Of a stretch of DNA of 64,000 bases, positions 14,489 to 25,676 are shown in pieces; within the stretch, counting starts at the first letter, position 1, and each line of letters begins with the position of its first letter. Source of the DNA: Fistulifera solaris (Eukaryota; Bacillariophyta; Bacillariophyceae; Naviculales; Stauroneidaceae); assembly GCA_030295235.1 (NCBI GenBank), contig AP026149.1:62001-126000 (forward strand). The letters run 5' to 3'. The translations under genes were made by a program, and so were the position numbers. Under the pieces are notes generated by a model, which did no database searches, had not been told where the DNA came from, and saw only the letters and a program-made list of their open reading frames with translations.

Positions 14489-14644
14489 TGATCCCATTTC
14501 GCATAAATTATCGATCAGCAGCAAGCTGAAATAATACGTCCTCATAAATGAAACCAATCTACAAATTAGTCTAGGTCAAATGAAATTATAGTACAGGAAT
14601 GTATAAATATGCAATTATGTACTGAGCGTTAGTGTTTTTCAACT

Positions 14645-16222
14645 TCAATCTTCTTCATCGTGAATGTTTTGAACAATCCGTTGAATGTGTTGCACGATAG
14701 AGCGACGATCATATCTGTTAACAACTAATGCCGCTTCTATGTTGCCTCGGTAGTACGGAGCCCGTATGACAGGTTCTTCTCCTTCTTCATCCGAGGAGTA
14801 ATATTGATAGGTAAAAGCAGTGGTATCTGCTCGATAACCATTGATGCGTTCCCAGTCACTTTCGTTGGAAGCCTCATCATCGTCATCGTCATCGTCATCG
14901 TCGGAGCTCTCATCTGCGTCGTCATCGTCGCCCTCTTCCTCATCTTCCTCTTCGTATTCTTCGTCTTCGCCCTCCTCACTACTTTCTTCTTGCTGACGTT
15001 GGTATTCTCTCAACCGCGCAACCATGGCATGTGCTTCGTCAAGACCCGGCCCTCCATCATCTTCCGCCGATGCATTTTGTGCCGCCGCAGCTCGCTGTTT
15101 TCTTCGCCGCTTTTCGTGCTTCAAAACATCCGCCGAATCCGAAAACCAATCCCAGCGACACATATTCAGAATATAGTAAATGCATTCATCTGGCAACGAA
15201 CTCATGACACAACTATCCCGACGTTGCAAAGCCAACAAAGACCGCGTCGCGTCCCGAAAGGATGGTCCAAATTGGTTGTGGATTTGCGGATTCCACAACT
15301 GATACACGGCTCCGTATTGAATTTGTCCGACGAATTCACGACGATCCCGCCAAGCATTCCCCCATCCCCAAATGGGTATTTGACCAAAGGCGGTGGGAGA
15401 CAAGTGCGCCTTGCCACTGTGAATCGACAAAAACTGGTCCTGGTAACGCGGAACATGCTGCGCAATCCGCGGATCCGAGTCATCGTACACTATGGCATCA
15501 TCGCCACCGCGAGTCGAATGAATATAAATGCCTCGCACTTGACCCGGATACAAAAAGACGGGTTGTGTTAATTCGAGTGTTTGATATCTGGACTGCGATG
15601 GTGCGTGCTTTTGAGCATAAATTTGTGTCCAGTGACGCGGCGTCAAACGCGTCCGGAATCGACCCTGATCATCGACTTGTTCGTCTTCGTTGGTGATCCA
15701 GACCGTCAATGAACCCAATTGACCTCGGACGGCAATCGATTTTAACACAATGTGCTGTACCGGTAAAACTGCTTTGGCTCGAATGGGGAACATGATGCCA
15801 CTGATGAATGAGAGAAAGGTACAGAGATAAGTTTAGGATGAGTAGGATGAAAGCAAGGGATACAAGCATTAGTTTGATACTGCAAATGAAGAGAGACGCC
15901 TTTGCATATTTATAGTGAGCCTTGCTGTTTTGTTTTACAATTCTTTCTTCCCTTTCTTCTTGCACACCGAAGGAGACTGAAAGATGTCGATAACACGAAG
16001 GTCCTTCTAAACATTACTTACCAGAACGTATGATCCTCATTGTCTAGAATCAGGTAATGAAAACAGAAAAAGAGATCTTTTGTTAGTCTTCTAGTCGCAT
16101 CAAAATTGAACACAGAATGCCCGTTTAGAGAACACAGAATATCTTTCTTTACCTTGTGTATCGACGCGGACGGTTTCATGCACTTCGTAAGTTGCAAACG
16201 TAGGTCGATTGAGCGCCGCCAT
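14645..16222 (-). CDS. Conserved stramenopile protein with F-box-like segment and acidic tail; contains a 22-nt exon
   Basis: Three exons on the minus strand: 16222-16153 (MAALNRPTFATYEVHETVRV), a 22-nt exon 16043-16022, and 15800-14645. The introns are GT-AG (gtaaag..ctag; gtaagt..cag). Splicing 70+22+1156 nt keeps one frame and gives the junction TFCGIMFPIRAKAVLP. The protein has a beta-rich N-terminal region (HIVLKSIAVRGQLGSLTVW) and a central segment LPDECIYYILNMCRWDWF resembling a degenerate F-box. Its last 150 residues are very rich in Asp/Glu. I know the YILNMCRWDWF signature from uncharacterised diatom and stramenopile proteins. Function is unknown; substrate-adaptor work is a guess from the F-box-like helix. 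Confidence 0.82.
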
Positions 16223-17285
16223 TCTATTGTTTATATATTAGAAGAGTCAACTGAGTATTAGAATGGAATAGACGTCTAAATAAGAGAAAGAGAAAGTTGA
16301 CAAGATCGTCAGCACGAACATTCGTGCCTCGGAAGAAGGTGTTCCGTGTTGGCAAAATTGCAAAAAGTATAGTCTCCGTCATGATTTTTTGACGTCACGA
16401 AATGTCATCGAAAACGTATCTCGTCGCCGAGAAGTTCCACATTCCGCATTCCTCGCTTCACCTTTGTTCATTGTCTGAATACTTTGTACACATCTTGCCA
16501 TTGCGTGATGTCTGGTGCCTGGCTTTTTATTCAACATGAATTTAACGAAGTAGATGTAAATCGCCGTTATTGATCATCTTGCTAAAACATTGTTAGCCCG
16601 TCCGACAAAGTCTTCTTGTTGGTTACTAACTTACTAAAGTGCAGATTGAAGGATTCTCCGACTCAAATGAAAGTCAGTCACGGAATGGCTCAATTTATTC
16701 TATATAAAAGATCCTCCTCGATAGTTTATCAAAGTACGACGCAACGTTACATCATGAGGGCTTTTTCTACTTGGTGTAATGTTGGATTTCCTCCACTCTC
16801 TATTGGGTAAGTTGTGTTTCTATAACTTGTATCAGGAATTCGGTTCTCTTTTAGAGATAGGACGTAAGCATAGTAAATTCTAGCCATTTTTTATCTAAAT
16901 TAATGACAGTACCGGGACTTTATGCGCATGTATTCACTCGTGGAATATCATAACGACGTCGCTGTTAAAGTCGCCAGAGTTTTCATAGCTGTTGAATAAG
17001 ACTTCATTGGGGCAGTTGCTGTAAAGTGGTGCTGTTGGCGGTTGCTTTGGGTAAATTACGAGGACTACCCTTTCCTTCTTTCCATTATGCACTTGTCGCG
17101 ACTCTTGTGGCTCGGTACTCGCCTAAAAAAGGTCTTTTTGATGGACTACAGCGACTAAGATTCGTTTCATCAGAACATTGCGAAGTTATTACTCCTGTTA
17201 TATCCAGCAGCCATTTGCAGCTTCTACATAATCCAAAAGTGATGTGTGTCGAAGCAGAAGTTGACTTCAAATGTTCTATTTGTCA
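16223..17285. other. Gene-free stretch
   Basis: About 1.06 kb upstream of the acidic protein gene and downstream of the fibrillin-like gene. Nothing coding or structural could be supported. Confidence 0.4.
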
Positions 17286-17900
17286 TTATTTGTTGTCATC
17301 TAATACATGTTCTAAAACAAACAAACTCGGGGTTTCCATCACACGAACTAGTTTTCGATTGGAACCTTCTTCGACAACACCGACCCACAGATATTTCCAC
17401 GATCCGCCACTCGTCCCCGGAAGCCTCTTGCTCGACACGGGTTGTCCAAACACACGAATGGTTGTTTCTTCGAAAAAGACGTCCAGCTGCTTCGCATTCT
17501 TTCGTTGCCGTCGCGCCAGTAACTCGATTTTCAAAGGCCCCCATTCGACTGCATTGATGAAATGAGTGGAATTGACAAAGGTCTGTGTCACTTGACCGGC
17601 CACCTTTCCGAACAGTTTTCCGGAAGACGCACCGGGTGCGCCGGAATACACCAAGCGATGCACGCCCTGCAATGGAACGTCGGCCGGCCGGGGATCGCTT
17701 CCAGATAATTGCTTTGCCGCCGACAACACGTCGTCTTGATCTTTCATGCTTCGAAACGTGCCGACGGGTCCCAATTTACGGGCACTTTCTAGAAAAGGTA
17801 GGATTGCGGTTGATGTTTGCGGTTGTTTCGGAAACGACACCCACGCAGCTGCGTTGCCCAGCAGCAGGGGCAGGATGAGAACTCGGAAAAGTCGTTTCAT
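17286..17900 (-). CDS. Plastid lipid-associated protein (PAP/fibrillin) family
   Basis: Fibrillins bind lipids or lipophilic molecules at thylakoids and plastoglobules. The ATG at 17900 is preferred over the upstream one at 17954 because it opens a clean signal peptide (MKRLFRVLILPLLLGNAAA) followed by W-V-S-F-P, a diatom plastid-type cleavage junction with Trp in place of Phe. The domain runs from GVHRLVYSGAPGASSGKLFG to RVMETPSLFVLE and includes FEETTIRVFGQP, as in PAP_fibrillin proteins. Length, 204 residues, is on the short side but complete. Single exon. Role in the lumen or envelope is inferred from the family only. Confidence 0.78.
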   Translation of the reverse strand: MKRLFRVLILPLLLGNAAAWVSFPKQPQTSTAILPFLESARKLGPVGTFRSMKDQDDVLSAAKQLSGSDPRPADVPLQGVHRLVYSGAPGASSGKLFGKVAGQVTQTFVNSTHFINAVEWGPLKIELLARRQRKNAKQLDVFFEETTIRVFGQPVSSKRLPGTSGGSWKYLWVGVVEEGSNRKLVRVMETPSLFVLEHVLDDNK

Positions 17901-18469
17901 TTTTGATCGTCGTGCCACAATACCGCTTTCGTCGACACTCGTTTCTATTTGCAACTTATTAAAAGCTACAAAAGTATTCTCTTTGAATGCAAATTATTCC
18001 TTGCTCTGTTATTGATCAGCATCAATCAATAGCAGCAACAAGTATCATCGTCATCTTTGTTTGAATTGATGGCAAATGGCAGAGACGAGCGCGCATCATG
18101 TACTGGTTACAAGTTACAAGTACAAATTCGGTAAACCTTACAGTACGGTACCGGTACCGGTACTGTACAAAAGTAAGTCAAGGATCATGAATACTGGAGG
18201 AACAGGAACGAACCTCTGCTTGGTACATTTCTCTACGGGGGTCTACGCCGAAGTGGATTTCCTTTCTACAAAGAAACATCTAGCCTTTGGACGCAAGATT
18301 GAACGAGTCGTCCAAAGTCACAATTCACGACCACCATCATTCCTTACAACCAATGTCCCGATTTGCCCATTACTGCTTAAATACTGCGCATGTTGATCAT
18401 ACGATGCCATAGTCGCATTTGCTCCATGACGGAATAAGAGCTCCCACGCAAAGGCTTGCACCATCGTCA
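17901..18469. other. Intergenic, with GTACC palindrome cluster
   Basis: No gene supported. A palindromic cluster (acggtaccggtaccggtac, 18145-18163) is one of about ten such clusters in the window's intergenic DNA. The open frame at 18076-18396 runs through it and has no domain. Confidence 0.5.
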
Positions 18470-18896
18470 ATGCCAGCTTACGAAGGATATTCGACACGTC
18501 GATTAACCAGCGAAATTCTGTACCAGGCCGGAGATGATTCGATGCTTTCCGAATACCAATGTACCAATCGAAAAATTGTGGTCTTCGCCGCGGATGAGAA
18601 AGATGTAGAAGATGTCGGTTCGGGCCGTTCCAGATGGATCACAGTTGGACAACGCGCCCACAGCTCTACCGCCTTTCCTACTCGACTCGACGTCCTCTAT
18701 CAAACTGCACAAAACTTGGCCAAATCGCACCTAGAAAAGAATTGCCTTCATATCTCCCAGCCCGTTCGCGAAATGCTGAAAGCACTGCGCATTCAAAAGC
18801 AACCGAGCGGTCAGGGGGAAACAGTATTGGGCCGAAAGTGTTCAGGTTTTAGGCGTTATTAAAGGACAAGGAGGATTGCGATTTGCTTCTCCATAA
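18470..18896 (+). pseudogene. Eroded member of a diatom family (LSEYQC...YQTAQNL)
   Basis: The segment LSEYQCTNRK, DVLYQTAQNLAKSHLEKNC and, after a one-base shift, KQYWAESVQVLGVIKGQGG is collinear with the C-terminal domain of the gene at 42.8-44.2 kb. The frame breaks at a G5 run (18814-18818, one base too many). About 17 residues are also missing in the middle, including the region that carries the C-R-Y-C pair in the other copy, and there is no N-terminal half. The frame break alone could be an error, but the internal loss points to decay or strong divergence. The family's function is unknown to me. Confidence 0.6.
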
Positions 18897-19041
18897 TAAG
18901 TAGAGCTGTGAAATTGTCTGCTGCTGCACAAATTGTAACATTAACAATCCCCATATTGGGGCTGTTTCACAATCGCGGTATCATCTTTTAGTTAAATTGT
19001 CGATTGAGGTCGTGTGGTATGACTTGTTACTCATTGAGTTG

Positions 19042-20664
19042 TCACCTGAGGTCTTGTTGAATCAGCTGTAATTCCGCCATGGCTTGTTGTACCTCTAAAG
19101 GAACATGCGGCTGTTCCATCAAGTAAGCCGCCACTGTATTCAAAGCTTGTTGCATCTGTTGTGCCGTCGAACTCTCATTGCGAATCGTGTGGCGAAAGGG
19201 TGTCATTCCAGGATCACTGTAATCGCGCTCGGCCAGTTGCGTCGAGGCAAACAAGCGTTGACTCACCGAATGGATCTTTTGTGTCAGCAATTGCTCCGAT
19301 GGCTGCACCCATCGTTCTTTAAAAGCCGAAAATGGATTATTGGTGTTGTGCGTATTGCTGTCGTCAGGGTTGTGCATCACCCGCGCTGGTGTCATGGCCA
19401 ATTGGGAAAACGCGTGCGACAAGGGATCCGTCCACGATGACATGTTGGTTGTAGTATTATGATTTGTTACAGTCGTAGTCGTAGGAGACGGTAACAAATC
19501 ATCGACCGATGCGTGTTGCACAATGCGCGAAAACACCGGAATCCACAATTCGAGGGATTCTTCCGGCGCCACGTTCATGAGCCAATGCAACAAATCGTCT
19601 TGGGGCGTCTCCAAAATCCAATCACGATGCAGTAAAAGCCGAGCGACACACAAGGCTTCACAGGCGGTTAACAGTGATGATGTAGTTGTAGTTGTAGTAG
19701 TTGTAGTAGTAGTAGTGGAAGAAGGAGCATAGTACGGAAACAAGACATCCCACAAGGCCAAGACATCGGTCACTTCTCGGGCAAACAATAATCGTATCCA
19801 TTTACAAAAGACCAGTTGCAGGGGCAATCCTTGCAAACGTTGATACACCAAGGGATGATAGTGTTGGATTTGTTGTAACATGCGAGCGGTCATGGGCTGC
19901 AACGATGACTCATATGCGGGTAAGATGGCCGGCAATAGTACCGCCACAAAGTCCAACAGCGTTTGTGCAAAATAGGAATCCCCGGATGTTGTCGTTGTAG
20001 AAGGAGACTTATCTGTTGCATCCACTTCCAAGGCATATAACAGAAAAGACACGACTTCGTGCATTCCTTGTTGATATTCGGTGTGCGTATGACAGAGCCA
20101 CAGAAAGAGAACGTGCGCAATCAGTTGTTTGCGATGCGCCAAACAGCAAACAGTATCGGGATCGGGCAAACGATGTAAGTCCTTTTGTAAAATTTGCCAG
20201 GAAACCGCTCGTTGTTCGGTTATTGTCAAGGATTCGTCTTCTTGACTTTGTTGTCGACGACTACTATTCCTTCGTTTCTGCTGTTGACGATACTGCCATT
20301 GTCGTGTTTGTAAATTCGTTTGTTCTTGCAAGTCTTGCATATACATGGCGGTCAAGGGATCTAATGCTGATGATGAAGTAGAAGAAGGACTCAAAGGACT
20401 CGTTACATGAATTCCTTCTTCTTTGTCGTTGTTTTCATTTTCATGAGGAATAATCGGATATTGTTGCGACAATTCCGCAAACGATAGTGTAGTTGCCGGA
20501 TCTCCAAAAGCTTGACGCCATTGTTGCGTTCTGGACTGTGCTATCATTTCAGGAAGGAAGAATATACGAGTAATACGAGATGGAATGACACTGTGAAGGA
20601 AAGGAGATGAAAACGAACGAATACAAGTACAAGAAGTAATAGCGAAGGCATCCCGTCGTTGCAT
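19042..20664 (-). CDS. TBC-domain Rab GTPase-activating protein (TBC1D5-like)
   Basis: Single exon, up to 540 residues; a second plausible start is the Met at 20547. The TBC domain carries both catalytic fingers: the arginine finger in ILQKDLHR (about residue 163) and the glutamine finger in YQQGMHE (about residue 197). Downstream are MTARMLQQIQHYHPLVYQRL and LFAREVTDVLALWDVLFP, typical of the C-terminal half of TBC domains and closest by eye to TBC1D5 (endosome/retromer traffic). Poly-Thr and other triplet-repeat tracts interrupt loops (for example 19681-19720). It should accelerate GTP hydrolysis on an endosomal Rab; which Rab is unknown. Confidence 0.85.
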   Translation of the reverse strand: MQRRDAFAITSCTCIRSFSSPFLHSVIPSRITRIFFLPEMIAQSRTQQWRQAFGDPATTLSFAELSQQYPIIPHENENNDKEEGIHVTSPLSPSSTSSSALDPLTAMYMQDLQEQTNLQTRQWQYRQQQKRRNSSRRQQSQEDESLTITEQRAVSWQILQKDLHRLPDPDTVCCLAHRKQLIAHVLFLWLCHTHTEYQQGMHEVVSFLLYALEVDATDKSPSTTTTSGDSYFAQTLLDFVAVLLPAILPAYESSLQPMTARMLQQIQHYHPLVYQRLQGLPLQLVFCKWIRLLFAREVTDVLALWDVLFPYYAPSSTTTTTTTTTTTTSSLLTACEALCVARLLLHRDWILETPQDDLLHWLMNVAPEESLELWIPVFSRIVQHASVDDLLPSPTTTTVTNHNTTTNMSSWTDPLSHAFSQLAMTPARVMHNPDDSNTHNTNNPFSAFKERWVQPSEQLLTQKIHSVSQRLFASTQLAERDYSDPGMTPFRHTIRNESSTAQQMQQALNTVAAYLMEQPHVPLEVQQAMAELQLIQQDLR

Positions 20665-20983
20665 GTACTTGTAAATAATAATGACAATAATAGAAATACG
20701 TCCAGTACCGCTACGGTACCGTCCCGGTCCGATGGACAGACCTCACATCACGATGGTCAACAGTCAACATGCAAATAAGGTGCCAGAGTGATTCAATTCA
20801 TCAAGTTAGTTAGTAAATTATAGTCACTCATTCACTCACTCATTCATTCATGTCGATTCGATTCGATTCGACTTGACTCATTCATTCATTCCTTCCTTCC
20901 TTCATGTCGATTCGACTTGACTCGACAAGATCTTGTAAAATCCTGCTACTACTACTACTACTACTATCACAACAACAACAATA
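20665..20983. promoter_or_regulatory. Divergent intergenic region with short repeats
   Basis: Between the TBC and PH-LRAT genes. It contains a GTACC/GGTCC palindromic cluster (20704-20731). Two near-copies of an atgtcgattcga...cttgactc motif (20850-20878; 20903-20925) alternate with attc and ttcc microsatellites. No defined promoter element. Confidence 0.4.
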
Positions 20984-23028
20984 ATGGAAGGCTTTGATTT
21001 TTGTTGCATTGCGTGGAAAAAACGGACGGGATGGACGCCCTTATTGAGTTCTGTTGTGGTGTCATCATCGTTTAACCATTGGATACCCCGCACCGTCGCT
21101 CTCCAGGGTTCTTGTCTCATGTATTTTGAAAATGGAGCCGAAGATGGACCACCCCGGGGTTCCATTGATTTACTACTACAAGATCAACAAATACAATTGC
21201 ATATTGTTCCGCCGTCCTCTGAAGACGATGGACCGACACCACATCAATTGCACATTCAAGCGGTCACGACGAAAGAGAAATCATTGAAAACGAAACAGGA
21301 AAATCGAAGTGGTAGTAGTAGTAGTGGTGGTAGTGCTAGTAGTAGAAGTAGTAATACGAATCTTTCGACACACAAAAGAACCACCTCCCATTCGATTGTA
21401 TGGAAATTCTGTTTCGATCAACAATCTGATTTAATGACATTATTGTCACAAATCCATCAAGTACTCGAACAGGGCGGACAATTTGCCTCGAAATCTACCG
21501 AACGCTTTGAACACGATTTTCACGCGGCCGATCACATTTATCGGTGGGAAATGATTGTGGTACCACCCGTCATTTATCCCATCCAAATTCATGGCATTGT
21601 CTTGGAAGCGGGACGCAATTGTGTCGTCGTGGCGGATTTTGGTCTCACGGGATATTCGCGACAACAGGGGAACGAATTTCATCACGTTGATGACACACAC
21701 AGTATGACCGAAGCCGTCTTGGCGGCTTTCAAAAAGCTACGACCGACGCAACAGGATCAACGATTGCATATATTAACATTGATTGATCCGAAAGAAATTC
21801 GGAAATGGACGAAAGCGGGGTACGATCAAGATAGTTTCTTGTATCAAGCGAAACATCATTCGAAAGCATTTGAAACAGTATCGAGTTGGTTTGGGAAAAT
21901 GCGCATTAAAAAGAGCCACGACCAGAATGATGACAGTCAAAGTAGTTATACGGAAACTTCCTATGAAGGAGATCATCCCGTGGTGAGGATTACGGATTCT
22001 GCGGAGCAGGAATCTTCTCCGAAATCACATTATAAAACGAAACAAGCCAATCAAATACTGCCACAATCGGATCCTCCGGAAATTGTCTTGGAACGGGCGC
22101 ATTTTTTGTTGGAGCACATGAATGTACTGCCACCGTATCATGTCTTTTATTCGAACAGTGAATGCATCGCCGTGTGGTGCAAAACGGGACGGTGGTCGAC
22201 TTTGCAGACAGCGGTCTTTTGAGTACGAATTCCGTCGGGGCCGCCAAATCGAGTACCTTGGCGACGCTGGGAGTGGCGGCGGCGAATCCGCTCTTGGCAC
22301 CGGTGGTGGCGTTGGGAGGACTGATTTGGATTACAGCTCCCATGTATATATTGAAGAAGTCTCGTGAACAGTGGCAACTCATTACGGAGTACATGACGGA
22401 TGTGTTTTGGTCGGCGGCATCGGCGAAAGTATTTGTAGCGGCTATTCAACATTGGAGTGGTTTAGTACAAAAAGATAAACATGGAAATATTGTGGCGGTA
22501 GAGAAGGACGTTTTGATGTTACGTCGACATCGACATCTCGTACGGGAAAGGAAGAAAGTCGAGAGCGAAAGAGGACAGCAAGAGGATGAAAGTGATGGCA
22601 TCGATCTATCAAAAGTGAAGGAACTTTATCAGCTGGATAGCGATGCCGAGGACATGCATGGTCCTCTAGCTCCGCCGCCCATGTCAGCTCCGCCCCCTCC
22701 ACCTTTGGAAGATGAAATTACGCCAAGGAAATTTGACTCGAACTCATCGTCTGCCGATGCCGAGTATATGGCTGCAATAACGGGTGACCAAGCAATGGCA
22801 GCTGCAGTTTCCACACGGACAAAAAACGAGATGCCACCCATCGAATCGAATCCGATTACGACAGCAAACACAAATGGTAAGGCTGAAGACTCGAATATAA
22901 CAGTAGAAAAACAAATGATGGAATCTGTTCCTCCCTTTGTTGACGGCGACGAACCTGTCGACCCGCCCGCAGACACACAGGAGACCCCATCTACCGACTA
23001 CGAAGCGAAAAGAGTCATGATAAGCTAA
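20984..23028 (+). CDS. PH domain fused to LRAT/NlpC-P60-like domain
   Basis: The N-terminus resembles a PH domain (WKKRTGWTPLL, WIPRTVALQGSCLMYF, PPRGSIDLLL), interrupted by a Ser/Gly-rich insert. Residues about 185-400 look like the LRAT (lecithin:retinol acyltransferase-like) thiol fold, with HIYRWEMI, the candidate catalytic His in IQIHGIVLEAGR (about 202) and the candidate Cys in NSECIAVWCKTGRWS (about 393). After it come a hydrophobic stretch (NPLLAPVVALGGLIWITAPM), as in plant LRAT-domain proteins, and a long acidic Pro-rich tail. The frame breaks at a T4 run (22217-22220); one added T gives AVFLSTNSVGAAKS in continuous frame. Predicted lipid-membrane-associated acyl or thiol hydrolase; substrate unknown. 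Confidence 0.72.
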
Positions 23029-23352
23029 GGGTTCAAAACCGTCCATCTATGTATTCTTTGTACATGTTTTTGTGATTTACCTTGATTTGATTTCGTATCC
23101 GCAACCGTCTTTTGAATCGGCCGTCTGCGCGGACATTAGGGGCTGGTCATACCAATCCGGTGATTCGGCTGGCTGGATTTCTTGACAGTCATGAGAATAA
23201 TGAATCGACGAAACTGATGACCCGTATTTTTTATTGCACTTCATAAACGGAGTAGTAACAAACAACTAGCCTAACCTATTCCGAAGTTAGTTCTTTGTAA
23301 CATGGCTACATTGTATTGTAATATCATGTGTATTTTCATTGAAGTATACGTT
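23029..23352. other. Convergent 3' intergenic region
   Basis: Lies between two genes ending toward each other. Nothing beyond likely 3' UTRs. Confidence 0.4.
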
Positions 23353-24642
23353 TTATGCCTTCACTCGTGGATACAATTGACTCGTGGCAAACGCTTGATC
23401 CCATTTCTCTCGCAATACATCAAAAGGTTCCAAACCCACACTAACGCGCAACAAATTCGGTGGCACATGATATTGCGTCGCAAATTCCAATTCATGATAA
23501 TGCGCCAACAAGGTATACGGACACACCAAGGTAAAGTTGGTCCCCAACGATGGTCCCTTGGCCACATCCAATGCATCAAAGAACGTGCGTTGACACATGT
23601 GCGACGACAACATCATGGAAAACAATCCACCATTGGCATGTTCGGATAATCGCAATTGTTGATAATGCGGCGAGGCATCGGGTGCATAAATCGTTTGGAC
23701 CGCCGTATGTTGTCGCAAATATTCCGTCAAGGCTCCGGCCGTGGCATTGATTTGTTGATTGCGCTGCACAAAATCTTGCGCATTGTGCGAAATCGCGTAC
23801 GCATCTGCCACAAAGAGGTCATCATTCGAATGATGTTGTTGCAAATCTTGTTGCATCCATTGACCTTGTGCCGTATTCGGATTGCAGACAATACTTCCCG
23901 CTATGGCATCACCACGTCCACTGACCAACTTGGTTAGACTGGTGCATACGGCATCGGCCAAACCCGTTTGCAACAAATCGACATTCAAACAGTTGGCAAT
24001 GGTATCATCCATAATGAGACAGAAATTGTATTCATTTGCCAATTCCCGAAGTGCGTACACATCAGGACACTGTAAGAGAGGATTCGAGGGCACTTCAGTC
24101 AACAAGGCCGCCACATGCGGACCGTGTTGAAACAGATACTGCCGCAGACTATGCAAATCGGCTGCATTCCCATAACCGAAAAATTCGGTTCCAGCGGGAC
24201 ACAATTCCGGTCTCGAACACAATTTAAGTGTATCCAAATACGGGAATCCGTACACAATGGATCGCCCATTCGTCTGTTTGCATTGTTGCGCAAAACGCCG
24301 TGCCGAACGGAGGGAATGATAAATACTGGACATGCCACTGGGTGTCAAAAAGATGTGATCGGTAGGAACTTGGGTCCATTGAGACAGTTGTTGTTGCAAA
24401 ATTGCATGAGGAGTAGCTGAAGGACACGTGGCCGCATGATGCTGTGATCCACACGAGGTGACTTTTTTGCGCAAAGGAATTCCGAGATCATGTAAAGCCC
24501 GTTCGGCACGACGACTACTGACGACTTCTCCGGTATGTTGCCAATATGCTTTGGCTTCCATCCCCCAGGCCGTTTGTGCTGGAAATAAAACGGCATGAAT
24601 GTTTTGGGCACCCACAGACACGACTTGAATGTTTGTTGTCGT

Positions 24643-24673
<31 letters not shown>

Positions 24674-25111
24674 AAAGTAGTGCTAGTAGCTAAACCCTCC
24701 AAAGAACCAAAAATCCACGCATTATCGGCCACGGCTTTTCCTTCCAACGCTTGTTGCAAAAACGCTTGACATCGTTTGGCGGCTGCCGCGCTTGGTAACA
24801 CCAAACAATCCATCTTTTGTGAAGAATGTTGCTGAACGACGACATCCATCAGTTGCAAGACGTACGGATGATAGACAAATCGTGGATAACCACATTTCAT
24901 TTGTAGGGTAACCGAGGGATCTCCTTCTTCGTAGCCCACGACACTCCCCCCACGTGGGTAAACTGACACTGCAGGCATGTTCATCGGTCGGTAACGGCGT
25001 ACCGAGCGGTTGACTGGTCGTCGGTAGTTGATTGACCGATGAGAAGGACCGTGCAATCGGATAGTGCAGTCTTCGTTGCAGTAATCTGGGTAACAAGCGA
25101 GTAACTGTCAT
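23353..25111 (-). CDS. Cystathionine gamma-synthase-like PLP enzyme
   Basis: Member of the Cys/Met-metabolism PLP family, fold type I, closest by eye to fungal STR2-type cystathionine gamma-synthases, which join cysteine to an activated homoserine on the way to methionine. The ATG at 25111 gives a mitochondrion-like basic leader (MTVTRLLPRLLQRRLHYPIA). It is followed by PLGTPLPTDEHACSVSLPTW and, in the next frame, VVGYEEGDPSVTLQMKCGYP. The join needs one G removed from the C6/G6 run at 24946-24951. The PLP lysine is in SLTKLVSGRGDAIAG (about residue 394) and the Asp in LIMDDTIAN. A Thr-rich insert from (GTAGTC)n repeats lies near 24634-24669. The C-terminus is PPNLLRVSVGLEP, typical of the family. 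About 585 residues in all. Confidence 0.85.
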
Positions 25112-25676
25112 AATAATTGTATGTATTGCTGTGTGTGGCGCAGTGGTGTTGCCGATGATTTAGGTCAATCGGAGATGATCGTGAGACTCACTGCTATTTC
25201 TCAATCGCTTTTCTCGCTTAATCTCTCGATTCTTATGGAACGTTTGATTGTCTTTCAGAATCTTTGAATCCAACTTGACTCGAAACGACTTCGCAGGATA
25301 TGTTACCAGTATACTTCGAACGGCGTAATGAAAGAAACACCCGTCGATTGTCGGTTCGTCGCAATGGATTATTATTATTGGGTGCTTGAAAATAAAAATG
25401 GCGCGCCTTGTTTCCGACGTACGTAGAAAGGACGGGCAGACAGACCATGCACGCGTGTCTGAACATCATCAAATGATCGTACTGGTTCTGAGGACGATCG
25501 CTACTTACAGGATTATGCCGAACATTGCCCGCGCCTATTTTCATTGGCTTCACACACTCTTTCTTCTTCCATTCATTTTCTCTACTACTCCGTATCATTC
25601 ATTGATTCATTCCTTCATTCATTCCTCTACAATATTTGCTGCTTGTGCTCCATTCCTCAATATCATCATCACAACT
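25112..25676. promoter_or_regulatory. Divergent intergenic region
   Basis: Separates the CGS-like gene and the DMT transporter. It has short attc-rich tracts near 25590-25625 in the probable transporter leader. No other motif defended. Confidence 0.35.
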
